This document shows positions 53,872 to 62,844 of a DNA stretch of 64,000 nucleotides, in pieces (position 1 is the first letter of the stretch; every line of letters starts with the position of its first letter). The stretch spans positions 2,852,001 through 2,916,000 of the forward strand of contig NC_017586.1 in NCBI RefSeq assembly GCF_000240165.1, given 5' to 3'. The stretch comes from Streptantibioticus cattleyicolor NRRL 8057 = DSM 46488. Lineage in GTDB: Bacteria > Actinomycetota > Actinomycetes > Streptomycetales > Streptomycetaceae. The notes beneath the pieces were generated by a model. It did not search any database. It was not told the DNA's origin and saw only the letters and a list, made by a program, of their open reading frames with translations. The translations under genes were made by a program, and so were the position numbers.

Positions 53872-55377
53872 ATGCCCCGCACTCGCGCCACCGCCTCCCA
53901 CCTGTTCGTCCCCCGCAAGGCATCACGCGCCGAGCAGCGAGCCGCACGTGCCGGTTTCGCAGAGGCTCGCCGCCAAGCCCGCCTCGTCGGCGCACCGCCG
54001 AAGCACCGCGCCGACAACACCCTCGACCCGGAACTGCGACCCACCTACCCGCCGTCCGGACGCCCCGACTCCTCCTCAGCTCGGGGCGGCAAGCTCAGCC
54101 TGCCCGCCCATCGCATGACCACAGCCACCGTCAGCGGCGCCTACCCGTTTCTCGCGGAGGGCGGCCTGGGAGCCGAAGGGATCTTCATCGGCAGGGACGT
54201 CCATGCGGAAGCGGCGTTCTGCTACGACCCCTTCTCGCTGTACAGCAACGGGCGGATCGAGGGCTTCACCAATCCGAACGCCGTCTTGGCCGGGATCATC
54301 GGCATGGGCAAGAGTGCGCTGGCCAAGTCGATAGCCACCCGCGCCATCGCCCACGGGTACCGGGTCTACGTCCCCTGCGACCCCAAGGGAGAGTGGACGG
54401 CCGTCGCGCAGGCCCTCGGCGGCTACAGCATCGCGCTCGGGCCGGGGCTCCCGGGCAGGTTGAACCCCCTGGACGCTCCCGCCCGGCCCGCCTCGGTGAG
54501 CGAGGGCGACTGGTCCACCGAGGTGCGCAAGCGACGCCTCCTGCTCCTGGCGGGCCTGGCCCGCACCGTGCTGAAGCGCGATCTCCTGCCGATGGAGCAC
54601 ACTGCTCTGGACCTCGCCCTCGACCTGGTCGTCGCCGAGGCCAACGCCAACGGCACGGTGCCGCTGCTCGGCGACATCGCGCACGCCCTCGGCTCGCCCG
54701 AGCGCCTCCACCGGGCCCTCGGCGATCAGGCCGGACACATGGGACTGGCCGCCCAGGACCTCGCACACGCCCTTCGCCGTCTCGTGCACGGCGACCTGAG
54801 CGGCATGTTCGACGCTCCCTCGACGGTGGCCTTCGACCCCACCACCCCGATGCTGTCCATCGACCTCTCGCGCCTCGGCGGATCCGGCGACGACACCGCC
54901 CTGGTCTTGGCCATGACCTGCGCTTCAGCTTGGATGGAGAGCGCGCTCGCCGACCCGGACGGCGGCCGACGCTGGGTGATCTACGACGAGGCATGGCGGG
55001 TGATGCGCCACGTCGGCCTGCTGGAACGCATGCAGTCGCAGTGGAAGCTCTCTCGCGGACTCGGCATCGCGAACCTGATGGTCATCCACCGCCTCAGCGA
55101 CCTGCTCAGCGCAGGTGATGCCGGCTCGCGCGGCCGGGTGCTGGCCGAGGGACTCCTGGCAGACTGCTCCACCCGCATCATCTACCGCCAGGAACCCGAC
55201 CAGCTCGCTGCCGCGGCCTCGCTGCTCGGCCTGACCGGCGTCGAGACCGAGGCCGTATCCGCCCTGACCAAGGGCAGGGGCCTGTGGAAGGTTGCGGGCC
55301 GGAGCTTCATCACGCAGCACATCCTGCACCCGGCCGAGCGCGAGCTGTTCGACACCGACGCCCGCATGTCCGCCTAG
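53872..55377 (+). CDS. VirB4/TraC-type conjugation ATPase
   Basis: 501 residues from ATG 53872 (TGGAGAAA upstream). Walker A 'GIIGMGKSALAKSIATRA' near residues 141-158; Walker B 'RRWVIYDEAWRVMRHVGLLE' near 366; 'GIANLMVIHRLSDLLSAGDA' as sensor region. The N-terminal VirB4 domain is missing here and supplied by the SCO6880-type protein, a split VirB4. It would power assembly or DNA transport at the membrane. Confidence 0.88.
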   Translation: MPRTRATASHLFVPRKASRAEQRAARAGFAEARRQARLVGAPPKHRADNTLDPELRPTYPPSGRPDSSSARGGKLSLPAHRMTTATVSGAYPFLAEGGLGAEGIFIGRDVHAEAAFCYDPFSLYSNGRIEGFTNPNAVLAGIIGMGKSALAKSIATRAIAHGYRVYVPCDPKGEWTAVAQALGGYSIALGPGLPGRLNPLDAPARPASVSEGDWSTEVRKRRLLLLAGLARTVLKRDLLPMEHTALDLALDLVVAEANANGTVPLLGDIAHALGSPERLHRALGDQAGHMGLAAQDLAHALRRLVHGDLSGMFDAPSTVAFDPTTPMLSIDLSRLGGSGDDTALVLAMTCASAWMESALADPDGGRRWVIYDEAWRVMRHVGLLERMQSQWKLSRGLGIANLMVIHRLSDLLSAGDAGSRGRVLAEGLLADCSTRIIYRQEPDQLAAAASLLGLTGVETEAVSALTKGRGLWKVAGRSFITQHILHPAERELFDTDARMSA

Positions 55378-55410
55378 CGTAACTTACCTGCCCTGCAATG
55401 ACGTTGGGCA

Positions 55411-55668
55411 ATGTCGTCAACCGTACCGGGTCAGGGCTGCCGAGTCCACGGCGGCGCCTCTGCCCCGGCAGCGAGTCCGGGCACCGTCGCACCAGGCGTC
55501 GGCTGGAACGACCGTCTGGCCGCCGCCCGCCCAGAGAGGTTCGCCGAGGTGTTCCACGAGGCGATCACGGAGGACTCGGGAGTCCGGGGCCCTTCCGCTG
55601 TCCAGCAGAGCGAATCTCCTGCCCACTTTCCACCGCCCGCCGTCCGTTCGCTGCCGCGTTCGCGGTGA
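55411..55668 (+). CDS. Possible small protein
   Basis: 85 residues from ATG 55411, 'MSSTVPGQGCRVHGG', with 'GWNDRLAAARPERFAEVFHE' in the middle. Codon third positions are mostly G or C, and it fills an otherwise empty 318-bp gap. No ribosome site stands out. Marginal. Confidence 0.3.
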   Translation: MSSTVPGQGCRVHGGASAPAASPGTVAPGVGWNDRLAAARPERFAEVFHEAITEDSGVRGPSAVQQSESPAHFPPPAVRSLPRSR

Positions 55669-55695
55669 GCACCGGCATAGAAACGAGGACCAACC

Positions 55696-56385
55696 GTGCC
55701 CACTTCTCCCTCTTCCCATGGAAGCCAGCCATCGGCGACCAACGAGCCCATGGCGTGGCGGCAGCACCTCCCAGCGCTGGCCTCTGCCGCCGCCGGCATC
55801 CAGCAGGCATCCGATGCCTGGGACGCCGTCTCGGACTCCTTCTGCGACGACACCGGCTGGCCCATCGATCAGAAGGGCTACGCCGACGGCAAGGTGACGC
55901 GCGACGCCGAGGCATGGAAACACGTCGAGGTCTTCCTCGCCCACGGCCCAGAGGTGCTTGCCGGCGTCCGCGCTGCCGCCAGCGGTGCCGACTACGTCGA
56001 AGGCCCGATCAGCGAGGACCTCCGCCGACTGCGCGGAATCGACACCACCCTGGAACGAGCACGCCAGATCCAGCACGAATGGGACCAGGTCATGGCGCTC
56101 ATGGACGCCTCGCTCCCCGGCTCACGAGAGATCTACGCGAGCCAGGCACAGGAGATCCGCAACTCCGAAGGCTGGCACTACGCGGACAAGTTGGCTTTCC
56201 AAGGCCCGGCGCTCGCTCGGGCCGGCGACTACTTGGCCAACCGGGCGGATCCAGGCCAGTCCTCACAGACCGAACGCGCCCAGGTGGCCCTCGCACGATC
56301 AACCACCGTCAACCACGGGGCCACACCCGCTTCACCTCCGGCACCGCCTCCGTCGAATGCGCCAGCCCCGCGTCGTTCCCGCTGA
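55696..56385 (+). CDS. Hypothetical helical protein
   Basis: 229 residues from GTG 55696. Helical stretches 'WRQHLPALASAAAGIQQASD', 'RLRGIDTTLERARQIQHEWD' and 'WHYADKLAFQGPALARAGDY' precede a Pro/Ala-rich tail. No motif, signal or membrane helix. Position within the transfer operon is the only clue to its role. Confidence 0.6.
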   Translation: MPTSPSSHGSQPSATNEPMAWRQHLPALASAAAGIQQASDAWDAVSDSFCDDTGWPIDQKGYADGKVTRDAEAWKHVEVFLAHGPEVLAGVRAAASGADYVEGPISEDLRRLRGIDTTLERARQIQHEWDQVMALMDASLPGSREIYASQAQEIRNSEGWHYADKLAFQGPALARAGDYLANRADPGQSSQTERAQVALARSTTVNHGATPASPPAPPPSNAPAPRRSR

Positions 56386-56519
56386 CGCCTCTAGCACTGA
56401 GTTCCGGCGAGACCAAACCGGCCGATCGACGGATCCTCACAATGCCCACCATCCCCACCGCCCTACCCGCCTGCGGCTCGCATCGCCGACGGCTGGGCAC
56501 CTGGCCACGGAGAAACGCC

Positions 56520-57029
56520 ATGCGTCCCGATCAATCCTTGGACCCCATCCCAAGGGAACACGGGTACGGACACCTCACCGGCCCCCTTCGGCAGCGCGGC
56601 CTGGAGTGCACCGTCGAGTACGGCCTCAGCGACTACATCGTCCACGCTGAGCTTCCCGACGGTAGTTCGTTGATCATCTCGCCACCCCAGGAGCCCCCGA
56701 CCGACCATCCACCCGGACATCCCGAGAGCTGGTTGGTGACCCGCGGGCATCCCGACGATCCCGCAGTCCACGAAGTGATCTACGACTCGGAGCCAGACGG
56801 CCCCCACGCCCGGCACGCCGGCCGTGTCCCGAGTCTGCTCACCGCCATCGACGCGCGCCTTGATCAGCTCGGCGTGCCTCCGCGGCCGAACTCTGCCTCA
56901 CCCCGAGTCAGTGCTGCTCTCGCGCTCTCGCCGACCGCCCAGCGCACGGTCCCAGCACCACTGCCGGCGGCTTCGGCCGTGCGCCCCGCACTGCCGCCTC
57001 CCGGCACACGGTCCGTACACGGTCGCTGA
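56520..57029 (+). CDS. Hypothetical protein of the transfer operon
   Basis: 169 residues from ATG 56520 (CGGAGAAACG upstream, the same 'gagaaac' leader as the VirB4-like gene). An alpha/beta domain ('YGHLTGPLRQRGLECTVEYG', 'YIVHAELPDGSSLIISPPQE', 'VHEVIYDSEPD') precedes a Pro/Ala-rich tail. I do not recognise it. Confidence 0.6.
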   Translation: MRPDQSLDPIPREHGYGHLTGPLRQRGLECTVEYGLSDYIVHAELPDGSSLIISPPQEPPTDHPPGHPESWLVTRGHPDDPAVHEVIYDSEPDGPHARHAGRVPSLLTAIDARLDQLGVPPRPNSASPRVSAALALSPTAQRTVPAPLPAASAVRPALPPPGTRSVHGR

Positions 57030-57125
57030 CCGCTTCAACCCCGGAGTGCTCCATGTCCCTCGCCTGCAGAACCATCCCGGCCCCCGACCGCCCCTCCTCC
57101 CGAGCCCGCACCGGACGGATCACCC

Positions 57126-57896
57126 ATGCCCACCCACTACGACTCGCTTCCCGATCTCGCGTTCGGCCACCACCCTGTCTACGGCATCGTGGCCGCGAAC
57201 CCGAAGAACCTCGCTGCCAGCGCCTGGATGTTGAAAGGGTTCGACTTCCACCCCGTCCCGGATCAGCCGACGCTGTACGCACTGGCCGATCAGCAGCGTG
57301 ACGGACAGGGCCGCACCACCCGGGCCGTCGCGATGCTACGCAGGGCCGGCTACCAGGTCGACGTGGACGCAGCGTTCGACCCCTCGCTGGCATCCCGTGA
57401 CGCTCGCGCCCGTGACCAGCCCCCGCGGATAGATCCCGACGTCGCGTTCGCCGAGCATCCGCAGCTCGGCATCGTCGCGGCCACCGGTGACCACTCCTCC
57501 GCGCTCGGCGGCCGACTCATCCTGGAAGAACACGGCTGGCGGCACGACCCGAACCTGGACATCTACACGCTGCCCATCACCACCGACCGGAGCCAGGCCC
57601 TGGCGAAGGTCGCCAACGCCACGGTGGCCATGCACCGATCCGATCTCCAGGTCGCGATGCATCCCGTGCTTGCCCAAGACGTAGCCGTGCGCCGTGTCCC
57701 TGCGCCCGCGATGGCCGCGCGCCACGAGCGGAGTCCGAGCTTCGCCACGCATAAGTTCCCCATCAGCGCCGCCGCGCTCGCCGCCAGCCCGGCCCGCGAG
57801 GGCCTCCTGGGCAAGGCACCGGTTCCCGCTCCCGCCACCTCCGCTCCCGCGGCCCGGCCAGTCGACCCACGCATCGCGTTCTCCCGCAACCGCTGA
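57126..57896 (+). CDS. Hypothetical protein with two internal repeats
   Basis: 256 residues. Two copies of one module are visible: 'FGHHPVYGIVAANPKNLAAS...GFDFHPVPDQPTLYAL' (about 12-75) and 'FAEHPQLGIVAATGDHSSAL...GWRHDPNLDIYTLP' (about 107-160). Each is followed by a helix with a hydrophobic end ('VAMLRRAGYQVDVD', 'VAMHRSDLQVAMH'). The module also recurs in the protein at 59034. A Pro/Ala tail follows. The function is unknown; it may be a small binding domain special to these elements. Confidence 0.65.
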   Translation: MPTHYDSLPDLAFGHHPVYGIVAANPKNLAASAWMLKGFDFHPVPDQPTLYALADQQRDGQGRTTRAVAMLRRAGYQVDVDAAFDPSLASRDARARDQPPRIDPDVAFAEHPQLGIVAATGDHSSALGGRLILEEHGWRHDPNLDIYTLPITTDRSQALAKVANATVAMHRSDLQVAMHPVLAQDVAVRRVPAPAMAARHERSPSFATHKFPISAAALAASPAREGLLGKAPVPAPATSAPAARPVDPRIAFSRNR

Positions 57897-57922
57897 CCCA
57901 ACTCCCGTAAGGAGCAGTTCCC

Positions 57923-58420
57923 ATGGCCGTGAAGACCGTCTGGCATATCACCCACTCCTGCGGCCACCAGGCCGAGCGCGACCTGTCCGACCGGGCGGCC
58001 GACCGTCGCGCGGGCTTCGCCGAGTGGCTCGCCAAGCAAGAGTGCACCGACTGCTGGCGGGCCACCAAGGAGGGCAACGAGCAGGATAAGGCCGCCTGGC
58101 TCAAGGCTAAGCGAGCCCAAGAGCAGGCCGAATCCGAAGCCTGGTCGCAGCAGTACCGAATGCCGCCTCTGGAGGGGACCGAGCGAGCCATCGCCTGGGG
58201 TGTGCGCTGTCGCCACCAGCTCCTGGCCGCCGCCTACACCGCCCTGGTCCTCGAAGGCGACACCAGCGAGACGGAGTGGGAGGAGATCGAGGAGACCGCT
58301 CGGACCATCACCCGCGCCGGGTGGTGGATCGATCAGCGCTCCTCCGAACCCGACGACCTTACCGAGTTGCTCCAGGCCGCCACCGAAGCCGCCCGGCCCA
58401 CGGAGAACCCCCACTTCTGA
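57923..58420 (+). CDS. Hypothetical protein with Cys/His zinc-like motif
   Basis: 165 residues from ATG 57923 (AAGGAGC upstream). The N-terminus 'WHITHSCGHQAERDLSDR' and 'WLAKQECTDCWRATKEGN' supply C-x-H and C-x-x-C, a likely zinc site. The rest is acidic and helical ('TSETEWEEIEETARTITRAG'). Similar small zinc proteins occur in streptomycete plasmids; role unknown. A strong hairpin follows. Confidence 0.65.
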   Translation: MAVKTVWHITHSCGHQAERDLSDRAADRRAGFAEWLAKQECTDCWRATKEGNEQDKAAWLKAKRAQEQAESEAWSQQYRMPPLEGTERAIAWGVRCRHQLLAAAYTALVLEGDTSETEWEEIEETARTITRAGWWIDQRSSEPDDLTELLQAATEAARPTENPHF

Positions 58421-58427
58421 CGGCCTG

Positions 58428-58449
58428 GTGCCCCGCCTCGGCGGGGCAC
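58428..58449. terminator. Hairpin after the zinc-motif gene
   Basis: A perfect 10-bp stem (GTGCCCCGCC/GGCGGGGCAC) with a 2-nt loop, 8 bp after the stop. No T-run. It separates this gene from the relaxase fragment. Confidence 0.5.
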
Positions 58450-58590
58450 GCACCAGCCTTGCGTCCGGGATGAGCGGCGGCGTCTACCAGTGATCTCCGG
58501 CCGGGCCAAATCGCGGATTTTGCGGATCCTCTCTCCCTGACGGCCCGATCACCCGGGCCCCTGTTCGCCACTCCCCTCGAGGTAGACGCC

Positions 58591-59292
58591 GTGATCGCCC
58601 ATTTGCAACGCGCCAGCGACACCGCCGGCCTGCTCACCTACCTGTACGGGCCGGGCGAACAAGGCAACCACACCAGTCCACGGCTGATCGCGGGCGACGG
58701 CCACGGAGCCCCGGTAGAACTGCTCGCCGAGCCTGGCTCGCTGCCCTACCTGGCCCAGGCCCTTGATGCCCCCGTCGAGCGTCTCGGGGCCCGCGCACCC
58801 GAGCGGCCGGTATGGGTCTGCTCGGTCCGCTCCAACCCCCACCAGCCGGACCTCACCGACGCACAGTGGGCTGCGGTCGCCCGCCGCCTGGTGGACGCCA
58901 CGGGAATCGCCCCGGACGGCGACCCGGACGCCTGCCGGTGGATCGCCCTGCGCAACCAGCCCCGGCAGGTGCACGTCGTGGCCACCCTCGCTCGTGAGGA
59001 CGGCAGCCTCCACAACGCCCACCGGAGGTCCCCATGCCTGCTCCCTCCATCACCATCACTTCCGAGTTCAGTGGCAGCGTCTTGGCAAAGGGTGCCAGCG
59101 ACGACCTTTCTGCCGCGCTTCTCAAGCACGCCGGCTTCCAGCAGATCGAGGACTGGTACGGCCGACGTCATCGCCTTCCCACCACCACCCCGGCCGCTGA
59201 TCGGGTCGCCATCGCCACCCGCGCAGCCGAGATGCTGCGCGCTGCCGGCTACGGCGTCGACCTCGCCCCCTCCCTCGACACCGCCCGGATGA
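58591..59292 (+). pseudogene. Relaxase N-terminal domain, truncated
   Basis: GTG 58591. The first 145 codons resemble the start of MobA/VirD2-type streptomycete relaxases: 'DTAGLLTYLYGPGEQGNHTS', 'DLTDAQWAAVARRLVDATGI' and a metal-binding-like 'NQPRQVHVVATLAREDG'. Full relaxases carry several hundred more residues. Here the next gene starts at 59034, and the remaining frame to 59292 is an out-of-frame reading of that gene. Either a deletion inactivated it or it works as a minimal domain. Confidence 0.65.
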
Positions 59293-59777
59293 CTCTCCCG
59301 ACGAATCCGCTCGGGCCGTACACCGCCGGAGGGGAACTTCTGCGGCTCACCGACCAGATCAGGTCAGCAGAGAACGGCGCCGACCTTCGGCGGGCGGTCG
59401 ACCACCTCCTTCATCCCGAGCACGGCGCGCTGGAGCGTGTCCGGGAAGCGCTGGAGGCGGCAGGCGAACAGATCAACGACCTTGACGAAGAGGCGTACCG
59501 GCTCGCGGACCGGTTCAGCTTCGCCGCTGAGTTCGTCAGCTCGGCGCAGTCCGAACTCGTCGACTCGGAGGTCGAGTTGCGCCGTGTCGGCAGCTCGCCA
59601 CAGCACCAGGCCGAGACGCGGACACAATCTCCGGGGTTCTCCGGCCCGCGGCGCGCCGCTCTCGCCACATCTCCCGCAGCGGCGAAGGCGAAGGTCTCCT
59701 CGGTCCTCGGCGCCGGGGCAGCGGACGCCGTCGCGGCCGTACATCCGTCGCAGGTCCCCGGTCCTCGGACGCGGTGA
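59034..59777 (+). CDS. Hypothetical protein sharing the 57126 module
   Basis: 247 residues from ATG 59034 (CGGAGG upstream). Residues 1-85 resemble one module of the protein at 57126 ('LLKHAGFQQIEDWYGRRHRL', 'AEMLRAAGYGVDLAPSLD'). A helical middle follows ('LERVREALEAAGEQINDLDE'), possibly coiled coil, and an Ala/Pro tail. Unknown function, in the transfer operon. Confidence 0.65.
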   Translation: MPAPSITITSEFSGSVLAKGASDDLSAALLKHAGFQQIEDWYGRRHRLPTTTPAADRVAIATRAAEMLRAAGYGVDLAPSLDTARMTLPTNPLGPYTAGGELLRLTDQIRSAENGADLRRAVDHLLHPEHGALERVREALEAAGEQINDLDEEAYRLADRFSFAAEFVSSAQSELVDSEVELRRVGSSPQHQAETRTQSPGFSGPRRAALATSPAAAKAKVSSVLGAGAADAVAAVHPSQVPGPRTR

Positions 59778-59781
59778 CCCG

Positions 59782-60213
59782 GTGATCTCTTTGTTCAGTG
59801 CCGCTGCCGACCTGCCGGTCGTACTCCCGCTGGCAGACGCCCTCGACACGAGCCGCGTCGGCTTCCTCATCGACACCGCCGACAGTCCCTTCGCCATCCG
59901 GGACTGGCTCTCGTCACTCGCCGACGGTCCGGCCCTGTCAGTCACTTGCGAGAACCTGCCGGTGCCCTCCTCTGCCACAAGACCGGCGGCGGGGAGCACG
60001 TCCGCCGCGTGTCCCCAGGCACCGAACCGCCAGCACACCGACCGAGGAACACCATGCCCGAGTTCTATCCAAGCATCGGCGAGGCCATCGGCGCCGCGAT
60101 GCAACACAACATCCGGCTCGCCCACGGTACGGAGACGTCAGGCTCCGACAAGCCGCTGCAGGCCCGCTACCTGCCTCCTCCCGCCGCCGACCCGCACTCC
60201 GTCCCGGGGATGA
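59782..60213 (+). CDS. Possible small protein overlapping the next gene
   Basis: 143 codons from GTG 59782: 'FSAAADLPVVLPLADALDTS', 'VGFLIDTADSPFAIRDWLSS' look like protein for about 75 residues. After about 60000 the composition becomes Ser/Thr/Arg-rich and it overlaps the next gene by 160 bp. The true end may have been lost by frameshift. Confidence 0.4.
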   Translation: MISLFSAAADLPVVLPLADALDTSRVGFLIDTADSPFAIRDWLSSLADGPALSVTCENLPVPSSATRPAAGSTSAACPQAPNRQHTDRGTPCPSSIQASARPSAPRCNTTSGSPTVRRRQAPTSRCRPATCLLPPPTRTPSRG

Positions 60214-60734
60214 TCGCCCGGCTCACCGAGACCGCGACGCCCGACGAGGTTGCCGAAATCATCGAGGATGTCAACGGTGCCCTTGTCGGGGCTCTGCCGC
60301 AGCTGACCGAACTCGTCGCTGCCGCCGCCGACTGGACTCGCGTCCGGCTGACGTTCGACGACCCGCACCACAACCCCGCGTTCGAGACCTGGACGCGGCT
60401 GGCCGCTGCCCACGGCATGCTCCAGGACGTCCAGGAGCAGCTGGAGATCGCCGCGGACGGGATCGCCGCGTGTCCTGCCGAACTGACCGACCCCAGGCAT
60501 CACGAGATGGTGAACGTCCTGCGGACCAGGGAGCTGCTCCACGACGTCCTCGGTTCCGGCGCGGTCGACGAAGCGCCGGCACGCGCCAAGGGCGATCCCG
60601 AAGCGAACCGGCAGCGGGCCGCCCGTATCTCCTCACCCAACGCAGCCGCCCAGGGCAGGACGTCCCCGGCCAGTTCCGCAGAGGCGTCGGTGAGGGCCAG
60701 CACCCCGCCGGCGCGCGGCCCCCGCACCCGATAG
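60054..60734 (+). CDS. Hypothetical helical protein
   Basis: 226 residues from ATG 60054. Helices 'PGMIARLTETATPDEVAEII', 'LPQLTELVAAAADWTRVRLT' and 'AHGMLQDVQEQLEIAADGIA' are followed by a disordered Ala/Arg/Ser tail. It immediately precedes the coupling protein gene and may be its accessory factor; this is context only. Confidence 0.6.
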   Translation: MPEFYPSIGEAIGAAMQHNIRLAHGTETSGSDKPLQARYLPPPAADPHSVPGMIARLTETATPDEVAEIIEDVNGALVGALPQLTELVAAAADWTRVRLTFDDPHHNPAFETWTRLAAAHGMLQDVQEQLEIAADGIAACPAELTDPRHHEMVNVLRTRELLHDVLGSGAVDEAPARAKGDPEANRQRAARISSPNAAAQGRTSPASSAEASVRASTPPARGPRTR

Positions 60735-60844
60735 CTCCCCCCACCACCAACTCCTCCCCGAACAGGAGCTTCCTCGATGACTTGCAGAAGAGCGCCACGC
60801 GCCCCACCTCCCTCACCCGCCTGCGCTCACTCCAAGGACCCACC

Positions 60845-62626
60845 ATGCCCGCACCTCGTACCAGCGCGCCCTCGACCACCACCGGGTCGGACGCGCTCCT
60901 CTACCTCCTCTTCGGCATACTCGGCATCGCGCTCGCCTTCGGTTCGCTGGCCTGGCTGACCGGCAATGCCACCAACTTCCTTTTCGGGGCGGGGCCTTGG
61001 TCCTCGTTCAGCGCGACGGACGCGCTGCTTCACCCCGATGTGCTGTGGCCGCACCTGAGCCCCACCGCCCTGCTGGTGGGCTCCCGGATCGTCCCCGGCC
61101 TGCTGTCCGTCTTCCTCACGATCGTCGGCGTGGTGCTGTGGATGCGGCTGCGCGGTGGCCCGACGAACGGCCTCGCCCGGAAGGCCGACCTCGCCCCGCT
61201 GCTGGACAAGGAGATCACGGCCAAGGCCAGGAGCCTGCGCCCCTCTCTGAGCGACCGGCAGAAGGTCGCCCCTGCTGACCGCGGCATCCTGCTCGGCACC
61301 CTCTCCCCGGGGCGGGCCAATGTCCGCGCGTCCTGGGAGGACGTGATCGTCGCGATCATGGCTCCGCGAAGCGGCAAGACCTCCGGACTCGCGATCCCCG
61401 CGATCCTCGCGGCGCCCGGCCCGGTCCTTCTCACCAGCAACAAGGCCGCGAACGACGCCTTCACCGCGACGGTGGACGCTCGCGCCGAGGTCGGCACGAT
61501 CTGGACCCTCGACCCCCAGCAGATCGCCCACCACCCGCGCGAGATGTGGTGGGACATCCTGGCCGACGCCCGCGACCTGGCCGGGGCGAAACGTTTGGCC
61601 GGACACTTCGTCGCCGCCAGCGTGGACGAGTCGAACGGCTCCGACTTCTGGTCCACCGCCGCGAGCAACACGCTCGGCGCGCTGTTCCTCGCTGCCGCCA
61701 GCCACCGACGTCCGATCACCGACGTCCTGGCCTGGCTTGCCTCCCCCGCCGACCGGACCCCGGTCGACCTGCTCACCGATGCCGGCCACGACGCGGTCGC
61801 CGCCCAGCTCCAGGGCACCGTCTCCGGTGCGACCGAGACCCGCGACGGCATCTATGAGACCGCGAGGCAGTACGCGAGCTGCCTGCTCGACCCCGACGTC
61901 GCGGCCTGGGTCACACCCAGCAAGGACCTCCCCGAGTTCAAGCCCTCCGCCTTCGCCACGTCCCGCGACACCCTGTACCTCCTCAGCAAGGACGGCGGAG
62001 GCAGCGCGAGCGCGATCATCGCCGCAGCGGCCGACGCCGTGATGCGCGCCGCCGTGGTCGTCGCCGAGGGCTCCGGCGGACGGCTCGACCCGCCCGCCCT
62101 GTGCGTGCTCGACGAGGCGGCAAACGTCTGCAAGATCTCGGATCTCCCCGACCTGTACAGCCACTTGGGCAGCCGGGGCGTGATCCCGATGACGATTCTG
62201 CAGTCCTACCGGCAGGGCCAGCGGTGCTGGGGCGAGGCCGGAATGGACGCGCTCTGGTCTGCCGCCACCGTCAAGATCGTCGGAAGCGGCATCGACGACG
62301 CCGACTTCGCCGACCGACTCAGCAGGCAGGTCGGTGACCACGACGTCCAGACCACTTCGGTGTCGACCAGCGACGGCGGAAAGTCCAGCTCGGTCAGCAT
62401 GCGCACCGAGCGGATCCTGCCGCCCGACGCGATCCGCGCGCTGCCCAAGGGCAAGGCACTGCTCCTGGCCACCGGCATCCGGGTTGCCATGCTTGACCTG
62501 CGGCCCTGGTACAAGGAGCCCTCCGCCAAGGTGGTCGGCCCGGCCTCCGCCCGTGCGACGAAGGCCATCACCGAACGGGCCATCGCCAAGACCCATGACC
62601 GCGACGACTTCGGACTGTCGGCGTGA
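60845..62626 (+). CDS. VirD4/TraG-type coupling ATPase
   Basis: 593 residues from ATG 60845. Two N-terminal membrane helices ('LYLLFGILGIALAFGSLAWL', 'IVPGLLSVFLTIVGVVLWMR'), Walker A 'IMAPRSGKTSGLAIPAILAA' near 172, Walker B 'PALCVLDEAANVCKISDLPD' near 418, then 'HLGSRGVIPMTILQSYRQGQ', typical of TraG/VirD4 proteins. It should bring the relaxosome to the transfer channel. It overlaps the next gene by 4 nt. Confidence 0.9.
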   Translation: MPAPRTSAPSTTTGSDALLYLLFGILGIALAFGSLAWLTGNATNFLFGAGPWSSFSATDALLHPDVLWPHLSPTALLVGSRIVPGLLSVFLTIVGVVLWMRLRGGPTNGLARKADLAPLLDKEITAKARSLRPSLSDRQKVAPADRGILLGTLSPGRANVRASWEDVIVAIMAPRSGKTSGLAIPAILAAPGPVLLTSNKAANDAFTATVDARAEVGTIWTLDPQQIAHHPREMWWDILADARDLAGAKRLAGHFVAASVDESNGSDFWSTAASNTLGALFLAAASHRRPITDVLAWLASPADRTPVDLLTDAGHDAVAAQLQGTVSGATETRDGIYETARQYASCLLDPDVAAWVTPSKDLPEFKPSAFATSRDTLYLLSKDGGGSASAIIAAAADAVMRAAVVVAEGSGGRLDPPALCVLDEAANVCKISDLPDLYSHLGSRGVIPMTILQSYRQGQRCWGEAGMDALWSAATVKIVGSGIDDADFADRLSRQVGDHDVQTTSVSTSDGGKSSSVSMRTERILPPDAIRALPKGKALLLATGIRVAMLDLRPWYKEPSAKVVGPASARATKAITERAIAKTHDRDDFGLSA

Positions 62627-62844
62627 GCGCGCACATGCGGCTCCTACCCTCGCCGGTCGTTTTGCGTGACGGCCGGTGGTGGTTGGTCAGCGGGGCCGGC
62701 TCGATTCTCGTCACCGACCCCACGTTCACCAGCATGCTCGACGGCTTCGCCCAGGCGGTGATCGCTGCCGACCAGGCGGTCGCCGACCTTCATGCCCGGC
62801 AGAGCGAACCTCCCGCTACCGGCCACGCAGGGGGTCAGCGATGA
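62623..62844 (+). CDS. Small hypothetical protein
   Basis: 73 residues from GTG 62623, overlapping both neighbours by 4 nt, which supports genuine translation. 'VLRDGRWWLVSGAGSILVTD' then 'MLDGFAQAVIAADQAVADLH' suggests a small beta-hairpin plus helix. Unknown. Confidence 0.6.
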   Translation: MSAHMRLLPSPVVLRDGRWWLVSGAGSILVTDPTFTSMLDGFAQAVIAADQAVADLHARQSEPPATGHAGGQR

